Origin: Pisolithus tinctorius
Lineage: Eukaryota; Basidiomycota; Agaricomycetes; Boletales; Pisolithaceae
Direction: 5' to 3'
Assembly: GCA_024663395.1 (NCBI GenBank)
Contig: JANFAH010000001.1
Span: 1,922,001-1,986,000, forward strand
DNA: 64,000 nt
A program made the position numbers and the translations under genes. The notes below the pieces were generated by a model. It saw only the letters and a program-made list of their open reading frames with translations, was not told where the DNA came from and ran no database searches. Of the stretch, positions 1 to 11,799 are shown one piece after another; position 1 is the first letter of the stretch, and each line of letters opens with the position of its first letter.

Positions 1-2128
1 CTTCGTATTTGGGCCATCCCTCATTTCAAATACATAGTTCTTCATCAACACTGATAAAACCACCTGTCATCGGACGATTATAAAGCCCCATTTTATCGTC
101 ACATGAACACCAAACAGCAAACTGTCATACCTTGAACATCGTCAAAGCGATCCCTTTACCGATGCACATCCGTGGTCCATCACCGAAAGAAAGCAAGTGC
201 CGATGTCCTTGAATTTCCTGCGCTTTCTTCGTGATGCCGTCTTTGTCGATCCATCTTTCGGGCCTGAATTCCTTCGCGTCTATACCCCATATGGCAGCGG
301 AACGGTTGACGGAAGGTGTCGATATAGCGACGAGAGTGCCAGCTGCAACGCGTATACTGTCGAGGACTTCGCCCGCTTTGGTGTGTACCGGTTCTGAAAG
401 AGGGATCACGTCGTCCTTCTCTGCCTATGCAGGTGAGTGAGACCAAAAACCAATGAACAACTGAAGTGGCACGTACAATGCGTTCGAAATCCGGTATAGA
501 TGGATGGAGCCGCAAAGTTTCGTGTGCTACGGCATCCAAGTAGGGAAGGGTTTTGTTGAGTTGTTCGTAAGTTGGATCGGCACGACAAGCTAATAGCTCT
601 TCTCGCAACGTCGTTTGAACATCTGGATTCCGAGCAAGTTCCACCAATGCCCAGACCAGGTTGACTATACAGGGAAACGATTAGGTTTACGGTCCTAACC
701 GTGCAGTAACGTTTAAACGCACTTGCGCTGCTTTCGTAGGCAGCAATGAGTAATGCTTTCATCTTGAGCAGAAAGATTTTCATTCCGAGCACTGAAGTTC
801 AGCGGATACTAAATTACCTGAGCCAGAGCCTCTTCCCGAGTTGCGTAGAAAGCAGAGTCTGTTCCCTCAGCCTGGACTGCGAACCTGCCTATGTTAGTTT
901 AGGAGTTCCGACAAAACTGACTGCATACCCAAGACTTCAATTATCGACTTTTCCCTTCCAGCCAACGCACCCGCCTCCTTCTCTTTCTTCGTTTTATCCA
1001 GCATAGCATTGCAAACGTCTACCATCGCGTAGTGGAGTTCTCTCACCAATCTCATCCTAGGTGAGGGAATATATACCAGCGCAGGAAAGACCTGCAAAAG
1101 GAGAAACACCCCAGAGCTCATATCATTACGCTTGGATGAGTCTTGAAACGCTTCGAACACTTGTGTCACTGGAGCCTTTTTCCCGTCGAGAGCGCCAAAG
1201 TCATGAGAAAAACCTGCCAAACCGACGGAATCAAGCCTAACAGACGTTGTACAGACCACGATTAAGCGATCGCATTTTTCACTAAGGAAGCTGCTTAACG
1301 TACGAAAGATGATTCATCCTGCGCGTTCTTTTCCGTCAGTTTTTCTCATTATGGGCATCAACATACTTAACACACCACTGGGCAACTTCTATAATAGCAC
1401 TATCTTCATCGTTCGCGTCAATGATTTCATCCCATCCGGCTTTCACCTAATGCGATCATAAATGAAGGGGCAAGATTTTAAAAAATCTGCAGACCTTATA
1501 AACACAATTGTAAAAGACGGGCGTCAACTTCCCGATGGATGCATAAGTGAAGGCCGGAGACATAGACCTGCGCTGCCTAATTTATGGTTAGTAAGAGAAA
1601 ATAATCTACGTTACGTTCCAGGGATGCGACTCTGGTCACACACCTCCGATGATTTTCGCCCATAGCCCAGAGTATTCCTTTCCCGACCTAGATACCATAC
1701 CATCACCAAACGGTCAAAAATGCCTGAAGACCACCTACGCTACGTTCAAGAGTGACTTTATCCAACGCCGTGTGGCCATAAGTCGACGTATCCCCCGCAA
1801 AAAAGTGCGCAATGGCTTTAGGATCGCATAGAATTATCTTCTTCTTCCCTAGCGCGAGAGGGACCTCAAATGCGACGCCATACTCTTGGGCCCATGCTTC
1901 GTATACCTGTCCTGAATCAGGTGAGTCAAGGACATCCTTCCCAGCCCCAAAGATGAAACTCGACGCGGGCGGTCCTCTGAGTTGGGTCGTCTTGAACCTC
2001 CTCCTGGTTTCGCCGACAGCAACGTGAAAGGCAAGAGCGCCAGCAACGGCAACGGCTATATCGAGTACGTTGAGTGAGTGAACGATGGTCGTGAGACGGA
2101 ATACAATAGATGTCATGTCCATGATCAC
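1..2128 (-). CDS. Cytochrome P450 monooxygenase (C-terminus beyond left edge)
   Basis: Heme-thiolate monooxygenase, probably anchored in the ER membrane by the N-terminal hydrophobic helix. Ten exons fit in phase: 2128-1739, 1687-1644, 1576-1495, 1446-1376, 1281-929, 888-818, 762-723, 664-477, 424-131 and 63 to beyond 1. They give at least 532 residues. The exon 5 start is the least certain junction. Visible motifs are the helix C region GILWAMGENHRRQRR, an I-helix segment ending AAYESSA (the usual AGYETT is altered), the K-helix ETLRLHP (ExxR), and the heme loop FGDGPRMCIG with its cysteine ligand. After that the last exon reads VVLSVLMKNYVFEM before the window ends. No stop or frameshift was found, so the gene looks intact. 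The CYP family and substrate cannot be assigned by eye. A weak TATA-like sequence lies about 50 bp upstream of the start. Confidence 0.9.
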
Positions 2129-3515
2129 GCACGAACAAATGCACGAACAAAATCGGCAGGATTGTAGGTAAAGTTATAAGCTCGACAGCAACGCAATACG
2201 GATGTCCCCGCATGGGAGAGTCCTCGGAGGTTGCTAGGCTATCATTGGGCCATGGTTACTTAGATGGTACTTCCTATGACAAATTGTCCAGCAAGTGATA
2301 CGTGCCATTTTAGGTATGGGCACATGTGGCATCACATCCCTATGCCCACCGAAACTGGCGACATCGAAGTGCACCCTGTGGGTGGCCGATACGGGATAAT
2401 CTAAACAATCGTCCCATGTATTAGTCTGTAACCAAACGTGTTTCCGAGCTTAGAGGCCAGGGATGAAACGAGTCCTTACGATGAACCCATGTCCTTCCAT
2501 GTCCTGGATCGTAATATCTCAACGGAGAGTGGGTGGTCTCGTGGACCAACTAAATATCGCCAGCAAACATAACACTCCCCTTCGCATCGCCAAGGGAAAT
2601 TCAATTCTCCACGGGAGATTCTAGAGAATCTGCTACGATTAGTGTCCTTGTGTAAAGAGTCATCTACCGAACGACGTGGCATCACATTGAGACACCCCAG
2701 CCCAGCCCGTCTGCGATAAAAACGGTGGGAAGTCGTCACGATGAAGCGCTGAAATACGCAGCACACGTCCGCCGTGTGTGACGCGCATAGTTCATATGCA
2801 CCGTCGACCGAGTAGGGCTGGTACGGTAGCTCCGCGGCAGGAATACTCCAGTCAAATTGAACATCGAGAATGCCAGGACTGGAAGTACATACTGTGGATG
2901 TATTGAACATTTTGCAAGTTCAGGATGCTACGGTACAAACACAAGTAAACTCTAGTAAATTCCTCTTTGGCCTGACGCAGGTCGGACGCCAGGAAATGCA
3001 ACATCGAGACATGATGGAGACTATCGTTAGTTCATCCCGCGTTTCAACGATTCCGACACTTCAGCTAAGGTTAGTCCACTCGATTGCTAACTTGAGGATC
3101 TGTCAGGGGGGCTCGTTGTTCCTCTGGTGACGTTCCAGTCCATACGTGACGCCAGCCTTTCCACGAGTAAGTCCATCAATCAACCTTCGGGAAAATACAG
3201 AGCCGAGATAATATCTACCCCTTTCATCGACAGGCCCGTGTCTAAAAGCTCACTCTGGCAAGAGTGACATGCAATTGAGAAGTTCCGCCGGCCTCGCCTA
3301 TCAGCGGAGTGTCTACGGAGTGGAACTGTGTGTCCTTCGTCGTAATTGGTAGCCTTATTGGAACGGATGAACGAAAGTAGTAATTTGGGAGAAAAGCACG
3401 CGGGCACAATCGGAGCAGACGTCACTAGGACCCTATCTTGCCATCTGCCCCTATTCTATCTAACACTCGTACGGTCAGGGGTTCATTCAAGTTTGCCTCC
3501 CTTCCAACATCTATC
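2129..3515. other. Intergenic region, no gene recognised
   Basis: Short open frames exist on both strands, including 144 codons on the minus strand at 2476-2910, but none shows a recognisable motif or plausible splice continuation. The region serves as the divergent upstream sequence of the P450 (-) and the uncharacterised gene (+). Confidence 0.5.
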
Positions 3516-5107
3516 ATGATATCCACTCAGGAGTGGCCTGCACGCCGCCGTGATACTTATGCACGACTACTAGTGCATGCAGAACCAGAGCTAGGGTATC
3601 CCCTTTGGCTCACGACACCCACCGAAGAGTTGGCCCCCAAGTACCCCCACAAAGACATCCAAATCGGTGATGTAGGCATCGTCACGCCACATGGGAACTT
3701 CGATGTCTTCTTCAACATATGTTTCCCTGAAAACCACCCAATGCACCATCAATACGGTGTTCCAGAAGGATTTGAGCAGATAAAGCTTTCTGAGAAGGAC
3801 GTCGAGATCATTCAAGATCCAGATTACCGCGGCTGTATAGTCACCGCACAGAGTTTCTCAGGGGCAAGCCTTGAGATCAATGTGACTGGTGCGAATCCTA
3901 AGTGAGTTTAATCATCAAATCTGCAATCATATTTTGGGTTTTAACATACAACTACAGTATCGTGAAGGTCAAGGGTGGCATGGACACAGAGGTTGCAGTC
4001 CTAGCAGTTCCAATTACAGGCGCAGACAAGCATGACCTTTGCGATACCTCTGTTTTCCAAATGGCAGCGATGCGGATGGGTAAGGCGTGGTATGAGTTTG
4101 CACTGAACAAATTAGGGTGGACGACCATGGGTCATGACTCGCTCTACCTTATCACGGGGTATCACAAGGTGGTTACCCGGGGGGCCGACGCTATCCCCAG
4201 TGCAATTACAAGGCTGAACATTGACGTGCAGTACAAGCCGGATGGTACTGCCACTGTGAATCACAAATGGGGGCCCCAGCCTCTGGAGAGCACTGGCGAT
4301 TGTCGACGTTTCGAGAATGGTGATGTTATTGCGACCGGCCAGGGTTCTCGAGGCGAAGCCAACGCACAGAAAACTTACGCCATTTCCGTGCGGGGATTCA
4401 AAATTGCGATCAACGAGAAGACATTCCATTCTTTGCTCCCGTCCCCGTCACCTTCCAAAGGAACAGGTCCAATCCATTCCACCATTCCTTCATCACTCCA
4501 GTACAGGCCTCCCATTCGAAGGATTTACCATCCTCTGGATAAAATTAACAGTATACTGCTAAACCAGGTATGAAGTGGTCTGTTTCCTCACCATACGCTT
4601 CTGTGCTCACATCTTTTTCCAGGCCCGTCACTGTGAGATAGTGGTGACACACGACAATATGTGGAAAGACATAGTCCAAGAGGTATGTATGCCCAACTTA
4701 CCACCAGAGTGATTGCTTTCTACTCTTCCACCCAGCTCCCATCGATTCGCAGTCGCTCGCGTCGTGTGAAAGCAGCTATCAAGAAAAGAGGATACGCGGT
4801 CTCTGAGCTCCATGTCGGTACTTACAGTACGCACTTTGTATGCCACTCTACCACTCTGCCACTCACCTTGACCGCCCTAGACTGCGCATATTTTACAAAA
4901 TGCGGAGAAAATGGCCCAACGCATTCCAGTGACCAAGGTTTCACTCATTTATTCAAGGTGGACCGTGTAGTGGCGAATTTGGCTCGTCTGGTCCTGAAGA
5001 AGGAGAAGAATAAGCCGAAGTACATTGATGATGAGGTGGGCCTTGCCACATTTTCAGATGCCCTTTGGCTGATCAAACGGGGAACAGGAGAAAACAGACA
5101 AAGCTAG
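3516..5107 (+). CDS. Uncharacterised agaricomycete protein, 454 aa
   Basis: Five exons join in phase: 3516-3901, 3958-4567, 4623-4682, 4736-4817 and 4881-5107. An in-frame ATG also exists at 3438; 3516 was chosen because it matches the N-terminus of the paralogue at 44680-46158. Conserved stretches are GYPLW, IGDVGIVTPHGNFDVFFNIC, VPEGFEQIKL, then GADKHDLCDTSVF, GKAWYEFALN, LYLITGYHK and VVTHDNMWKDIV. From memory this is a large lineage-expanded agaricomycete family of unknown function, with blocks like GDVG(I)ITxxGxFxxxFNIC and LYLVTGCDK. No catalytic signature, signal peptide or membrane helix is visible. The last exon may hold a further intron near 5030. Function is unknown. Confidence 0.75.
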
Positions 5108-6452
5108 CCTTGGAAGCATATGCAGCGAGTGAGAATTCTGGAAAGGAGGCGCCCACATTACCACGGTGGACAAGCAAAGTTGTTGTACGCTAGCCTGTAG
5201 AGAAGAAAGTGCCAATTGACGGCGAAAAATTAGTCTTAAGAGAGCCTCGAGTATACGCGAATCAATATTTGATGGAGTACACTTCGTAGTCCAAGAAACA
5301 CCCTCGAGATCACAAAGGCTTCAGAGGACATCAATTTCCGTCCTCTAGCGGAGTCAATACATGAACTCATCGATTGTTTATGCACCTAGAAGGCCTCTAT
5401 GAAACCTCCCATACTCCCAAATCTGACCGCCAATCAGACTAGGACACATTCCATATGCATAGGGGGTTGTGATTTGGATATATCTGTTAAGATACGGTCG
5501 TCAGAGGCGGTATGTGATTAAGTCGGCACTTTTACAACTAGAACATCCCGGGAAAACAAGATGGGTAAAGGGAGTCATGCAGTGCCACACCGATCATTCC
5601 TGCAGTCTAAGAGCCTTTTGAAAGTTGTCCTCGGGCACGCCCGACGTCGTCCCCTAAATAATGATAGCCTCTTACAGACACATAAATTCACAAAGGAAAC
5701 TGGCCTAACCTTTTGACATTCATCATTCCACTTACCTGTGTCACAGTGGATGTCGGCGAGAAGCGAATCCTTCCGTGCTCTGCTACCCTCATGTACATCT
5801 TGGCAAGCAACCGGCATAAGTGAGTGAGGGAAGGCCTTGCCGCGATATGAAAGTCAGCCGTTCTGCGTGTCACAATCTACGTTCGCAGGACTTAACGAAA
5901 CTACTGGAACATGTAGCCAGCCGGCTGGTGATGCACGATGCTGAAGAGTGGGTGGTAGCGCCACTCACAAAGTATGTAGTTTTACTCACAACCCAGCGCA
6001 TCTTTGTGGTGAAGCGGTGAGCGATTCACATGCTTCCAAGCTCCGGGGGTGGTGGAGGTATAGAGCACGATCACGATCTGTGTTTTTCACGGTGAGTCAG
6101 ACTCACAAACAATCGAAAACTGGATCACGTGTCGTTCAGATCCACAGCACAGTACTGAAGGAGAGAAATGCAGCTTATAGGCATGGGAAAATAATAGCCA
6201 CCGTTATGTCCTAGACGCAAATGTACGCCTTGTGTCCTTCCACCTTCCGTTGAGACGGGCATATTTCGACGTCCCGACGGTAGATCTTGGTGTACCTTTT
6301 CATTGACCGTCACGAGAGCCGCACCTTGTAAAATAAATCCTCGGGAACTTGCAGCAAATGTCCAGTTCGTTCAAACAAGCAAGTCATCGACGCCATGTTC
6401 GTTCTGTTCTTCAATGTCTACGTGTGCAGTGGTACTCATAATACATCTATTT
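5108..6452. other. Intergenic region with short dispersed repeats
   Basis: No gene could be supported. Positions 5478-5530 share a block (TATCTGTTAAGAT, then CAGAGGCGGTA) with 9473-9528. Positions 5787-5803 hold an inverted copy, one base different, of the CCAGGATGTACATGAGG motif found in the duplicated block at 32-53 kb. Confidence 0.5.
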
Positions 6453-7858
6453 CTAAGCGACGTTGCCCTGGGCTGCGACCATCGGTTCATAAAGTCCATG
6501 TTGAGAACCCAGTCCGTATGTCAGTGTGATGGAGGACAGTATATCTGGGGCCACAGTGAGCTGGAGAACTGTCAGTATTCCAGGTATTCGGATATAGCCA
6601 ATACGGGGGGCGAAATCGGGATCTCGTACAGGACATCAGAATGGGGATGACGTAGAACATCTTCCCCTACACAGTAATAAAGCAAAACGGGACAAAGAAC
6701 ATCGACGCACCAATGAGATAATATCATCCAAGAGATGTGCCTGCCCCACCGTCATGCCCATTATCCCGCTTTGCGATGCATGCACAATATGCACGTGGAA
6801 GTGGTCTGCAGGCGACCGGCATCCAATCACACGATCGTCAAACGACCATGGAGCGGAACCACTTACAGTAAGAAGGCTGGTAATGGACGTACAATCTCAC
6901 ACTTCCTCTCTCGAGTCCGTATTTTCGCTCGACGACGGAATGAGCTGCGTCCCTAATGGCTTTTAGCAGCGGCAAATGACCACCGTCGCCTCCATGGAGA
7001 TCGCGCATAGATCGTATGGATGGATCTCTGACGAGTGCGAGCAAATATAGAGCTGTCAGTGGAGACGTAGTAGGATCCCATTTCATGTCAGGTAAAATCA
7101 GAAACTCGTCGGTCGAGTGGAGCAAGCTTTCGGACTCTGAAATGCCATCGAGGATATTTCGCACCCTATGGGTGTTTATGTTAGACGTATAACCAGGTTC
7201 CAAAAGATCTGGAGCTTGGGTGGGTATACACACCATTGCGTCCTCGAAGGTGGGAATGCCTCGATGTAGGGTTTAACCACTGTTTCGTACAAAGCTGGAG
7301 TTTCGTGTACCATCAAGACATCCTGCTTCGAGTACTACTGAACGATCATACATAAACAATGACCTGATGCGAATGCAACTTGTACTGACCTTCCGAATAT
7401 GAACGTCGGTAGCGGGACAAATTACGTTGATCCTGAGATCAGGTAGGTCGTCTCTGCGCTTCAACCATCCGTTTATCCGGGTATACTGTTTGAACGCTGA
7501 TCAGTATCACCGCATTCTACATAGACGATCTTCGTTCTTATATGACTGACTATATCAGTACTTGCGAGGCACTTGGTATTTTCGAGAACCCCAGAAGAAA
7601 ATTCTTGAGGGAGAGTAAGCGGAAATGGGGTTCTCTCTAACCGGAGGATAGCTGGGAGGCGATCATTGGGGGTAGACCCAGGTAGCGAGGCGATACTTGA
7701 GGATACCGATGAGGCAGGTAAAGTACCCAGGACGTTGAGACAGCGGAAGTACGGGTCTACGCAAAAATAGCCGTTAAAAATGAGAAGACAGAAGCGGATT
7801 TAGTCGCACTTTCGTCGAGGACCCGCTCGAATTCAAAATCCTGGAGTTGAATCGCCAT
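6453..7858 (-). CDS. DCS1: Scavenger mRNA decapping enzyme DcpS/Dcs1 (HIT family)
   Basis: Hydrolyses the m7G cap left after 3'-to-5' mRNA decay, in cytoplasm and nucleus. Seven exons join in phase with canonical splice sites: 7858-7810, 7756-7551, 7485-7390, 7334-7234, 7165-6867, 6805-6711 and 6560-6453, giving 317 residues, normal for the family. Matches in order are DENPYFRCLNVLGTL at the N-terminus, LPDLRINVICPAT, HIRKYSKQDV, PPSRTQWVRNIL, ILPDMKWD, SIRSMRDL, HLPLLKAI, VHYQPSYYHFHVHIVH with the histidine triad HxHxH, and a final LTYGLGSQHGLYE. The last intron was placed from phase and a TTCTCCAG acceptor. It is a conserved single-copy-type housekeeping gene and appears functional. Confidence 0.93.
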
Positions 7859-10800
7859 CGTAGGTGGACAAGTCGTGGACTGCCTTTTTTGGGAGTTGGG
7901 CCTTCTCTTCGGTTCAAAAATGGTTCCGCTCGACCCGACCCCGCACTGTACCATTCGACGCGACTCAGTCCAACGAAAGTCTCGCCGCTTCCTTCCCCAG
8001 TTCAACGTCCAATGTCCATATGATCTATCATGTCACCAGCGTTGGCTGTACCCGCATATAGCCTCCAAATGGTCCTCCACGAGTCCGTTGTCGTCCGAAA
8101 TCATGAGTTGTTTTATGTTGTTGGACCGTACATACAGCATGGTGATCGCTTGTATCACTCTTTCCTCTTGACCATCACGATGACTTTCCATCCATGAACG
8201 CCATCTCCTCTGTTCTTCACCCTGATAGACCCGGACCTCAAGCACATCCCTTGTTCTACCACAATTAGTGCATCAATATGATTCACCTGAAGCCCTACGA
8301 GTTGAGTTCGACGTACGTCCTCCGTTTCCTTACATAGTCTTGTGCATCCCACCTACCCTCGTAGTCTCTACTGGACTTTCGAATGGGATGAACTGTGGTA
8401 TCTCAGACCATCGAAGAACCTGACAAGATCCAGGCATCCACCTAGCCACTCCTTCCAAGGGCGAGATAGAGACGCGGTTGGTTGGGGAATACCTCAGTGT
8501 TAGGTCAGTCTGCTACAGGCCTTTACCTTGCAGCTTCCGTTAACCTGTTCCCTCCGGCGGCAGTGCATCGCCCGTCTGTTTCTGTCGTTCTGCTGGTAAT
8601 AATTGGCCACACGTTGGGTATGTCAAGCCCGCTTGATCCTGGACGTGTCTCGGGACTGGTTAGGAACACAAGTTAAAACGACCCGCGAAGACGTTCCTCG
8701 GGGGAGGATATCTCTAGTGCCTTGGAACTATCTACGGTTCTGTGGATGAAGGACGAACTTCTCGAGGTGCTCAGTATGTTGGCACCCGCAGACAACTCAT
8801 CCATACGATCCGACGTATCCAGGGCCTTGTCCGCGTGCCCGATGCTATAGCCTCATTGGATGTAGCCCAATGAAGATTCCAGCAGTTGTGACAACCACTC
8901 CCCAGGTCAATGACAACACCTTTGGGAACGTTGCGGGGAAATCGTGACGACAGTGATTGATGTAGTGCCAATGCTGAGGTTTTGGCAGACTCTGTTTTAT
9001 ATGGCTACTCGACATTCCGCTTGCCGATACCGATCTTCTTATTGTAGGAACTTCGACGACTTTACGGCAAGCTTAGAACTTGTATCACCATACCCGAATG
9101 CCATCTTCGGCTTAACGACCTCCCCACCATGGGTTTCACAAGCCCAATGGCACCTCCGCACCGCCTGCATGTTGTTGAGATTCTCCGAAAGAACTTCGAA
9201 CGTCCCTAATGGAGTCACGCGTTATGAGGAGATCAAAGCCTATCGCGAGAACGAGAAACGTAGATCGAGCCCGGATGGCGTGCTGATGACCTGGCAGACT
9301 TGACAACCCGTCGTTTCAGACGAATTACAGTACGCGGTTGAACGTGCGCTGTCGCACAATTACGAGGTACGACGTCTCTAACCATTCCGCACTACAGACT
9401 TCTAGCCTTTGTTCCATGTGGAAGCATATACTGCCTCATGCGTGATGGGTCCTTCCTCCGCCTCAAATATACTTATCTGTTAAGATCCACTATCGAGCGT
9501 GACTGGTCATCAGAGGCGGTACGTGCTTAAAAGCAGTGAACCCATAGACGACCCTGCGTGTGCTAGATGGCCGTCTGCCTGGACACGTCTAAGAGGAGTG
9601 CACCCCGTCCCGCCTCTTTGACACTTGGTCAAGGACCTCAAGGGAAACTTTCCCATTCTCATCCTCAGCATGGCCACCCGTTTGATTTTGAGTTTTCCTT
9701 TTGGGAGTTTGGATCTTGTGCAATGTGGATATCCCTCAGTCGACAGGCCCAACCAAGAACGTGAACAGTCTCTCAACGAGGGAAGCAGTTATTAACAGCC
9801 AACGAACACCAAAGGAGTACGCACCCCAGAAACTTTGCGACGGTGTTCATATCACTAAGAATTTCACTCAACAACAGTTGGTCACGCGGGACTATGTAGA
9901 CATGAAGATGACAAGCCCAGAGTAAGCAGAAGTCTTAGGTGGTATCACCGTGAACTGGTCTGTAGCTAGAAACAGAAGGGGGCGTCAATCAAGTACGAGT
10001 TCGTCGGAGATACGAACTCGCCCACAGCAGATAGGTACGGGATACATGGATCAAATGGATTTTCCCCGCAGCATCACCTGAGCAGACATTAACGTTGCCA
10101 TCAAGTGTGCAGGCGAGTCGGAAGCCGAAACGAATTTGGGTTTAACACATTATCACCGCAGAAACGAGATTTTGTCTGGTACCGGGTATTGTACGGACAA
10201 GTGACAGGACAGTAGACAGTCGAGCGTACTTCGACAGGTGATCCGCCTTCGTCGAGGCAACTTGCCTGTATATACTGCATTTGATATCAACACATGTTTT
10301 CAAGCCCTTAGTATTCGCCAGCGCTAGTCCAGCTCGCAACGAATTCAAAAACTGTCTAATGTGCATTACCTTGCTTGCAAGGTCTTTACCAGGGTCATAA
10401 TTGCGTGCGAACCAACTCACCACTGAAAGTCCTTCCTTTTCAGGCGAGGTCACCACCGATTCGGCTGCGAAAAAGAGTCGCAGTGATTGAATGACGTAGT
10501 TCCATGTTATCCAATCTCTTCCGCGGAACAATGATTGGTCTTGCTATGGACTTTAGGGTAGAGAGTACTTACAAGGACATTGCTACCCTACCCGCCGGAC
10601 CAGGACACTGAGTTTACGCAATGGACAACGGACGCTATTGGTAGGGAGTGCACCGTAGACTACACTCATCCACCAGGACACTGACTGTGCACAAGGGATG
10701 ATGGACGTGAAACTTATCTCCTGTCGCCGTGTGTTTGTGTCGTTGAAAGACGCAGGTAAGACGGAGGCGCAAGCAAGGTTAGCGCCGACGCAGGCGGCAC

Positions 10801-11205
10801 TTCCCGAGTGCTGTAATTTGGCTGAATTTACTGATGGGCTTCTTTCGGTTCTTGTTCACTGACTTCTACACCAATGGACCCTGGACGCCGCACGGACAAG
10901 TGAGGATCAAAGAACTTCGATATCTTTGCTGCGGACGAGATTATGTTGAGTATTAGAAGTGCGGATCACACGGAGTCTAGCAAACGTCTGTAATGGCGAA
11001 TGAACGGAGAATACCAATGTCGTGCACGCAGATCCATGATCAACATCATTCTGCAAAGCTACATGTTCGAACGTACATTTACGGCGAAGAAACTCGCACA
11101 CAGAGCTAACTCCACCACCTGCGTCGGTAGTGTCTACAAGCACTGGTGACACGTGCCACCATCCATGCCAGTCACGCTGGTAGCACAGAGGTTTGAGATC
11201 TGAGG
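7859..11205. other. 3.3 kb gene-poor region with decayed repeats
   Basis: Open frames are short (the longest is 129 codons, 10142-10531 minus) and none carries a recognisable domain. A block near 9000-9050 (ACTCGACATTCCGCTTGCC) resembles 26236-26275, and 9473-9528 resembles 5478-5530, so the stretch appears to be built partly from old dispersed repeats. Divergent or lineage-specific genes cannot be excluded. Confidence 0.5.
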
Positions 11206-11212
11206 CCTGAGG

Positions 11213-11232
11213 CCCAGTGAAAATCGGAGCTA
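11213..11232 (+). repeat. Left terminal inverted repeat of the Plavaka-like element
   Basis: The 20 bases CCCAGTGAAAATCGGAGCTA match the reverse complement of 18712-18731 exactly. The direct repeat CCTGAGG precedes it at 11206-11212. Confidence 0.9.
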
Positions 11233-11254
11233 TCTGTAGCAATGTACACGTAGT

Positions 11255-11490
11255 CATACCTATGCCATAGATGGGAATGGCCTCACATAGAAAATGGGCG
11301 TCTCCATAGCTGATTTAGCTATGTCGAAGTACTTCGTACTATGCCTTGCTATTCCATAGCTTTTCCATAGGTCTACATAGGTTCTCTCTCGCTCTTCATT
11401 TCCGTTCAATTTGCTATGCTGGCCTATGTCAAAGTAGCCCGTTCCATGCAATTTTGACATCTCGCGATTGCGACAGCAGCTATGCATTCA
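11255..11490. repeat. Subterminal CTATG/CATAG repeat array of the transposon
   Basis: About ten copies of CTATG or its complement CATAG (often CCATAG) occur in 230 bp just inside the left end. A sparser set lies inside the right end at about 18600-18700, where CCATAGATGGG also occurs at both ends in the same orientation. CACTA elements typically carry such clustered subterminal motifs as transposase-binding sites; that role here is inferred. Confidence 0.6.
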
Positions 11491-11799
11491 TATGTATATG
11501 TATACAATGTATAAACGCCCGCCTACCCACCCTCGCGCTGCTGCTGCCGCTGCCACCACACCACAGCCTGCCAATAAACATGCTCCCCATTCCTCCCTTC
11601 CATCCACGCAAACCAGAGCCGATACCCATCGGAACATGCACGCACGACCCACCAAACCAGGATGGCCATCTCGTGGCCTCGCTTAATACATTTCGCCGTC
11701 CGAAAACTTTGCGATAACGTCTGCCGTCCCATTGCTCCATACACCACTCGAGACCTACAGGATCCTCATTAGATTGCGACCGTTGAGTACAGGCCACTT

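Noticed and set aside
125..2128. Cytochrome P450 pseudogene
   Set aside because: It first looked like broken fragments in several frames, but ten exons join in phase with GT-AG introns and no stop, so it is treated as an intact gene cut by the window edge.
2476..2910. 144-codon minus-strand open frame
   Set aside because: No recognisable domain, many Cys/Arg/Ser residues typical of chance frames, and no splice continuation.
7234..7270. Apparent one-base frameshift in the DcpS gene
   Set aside because: An alternative reading of PTFEDAM suggested a missing base, but the frame PPSRTQW with a GTGTGT donor continues in phase into VRNIL, matching the DcpS family. The gene is intact.
10142..10531. 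129-codon minus-strand open frame
   Set aside because: Reasonable composition but no motif, no plausible splice partners and no neighbouring exon; a chance frame cannot be excluded.
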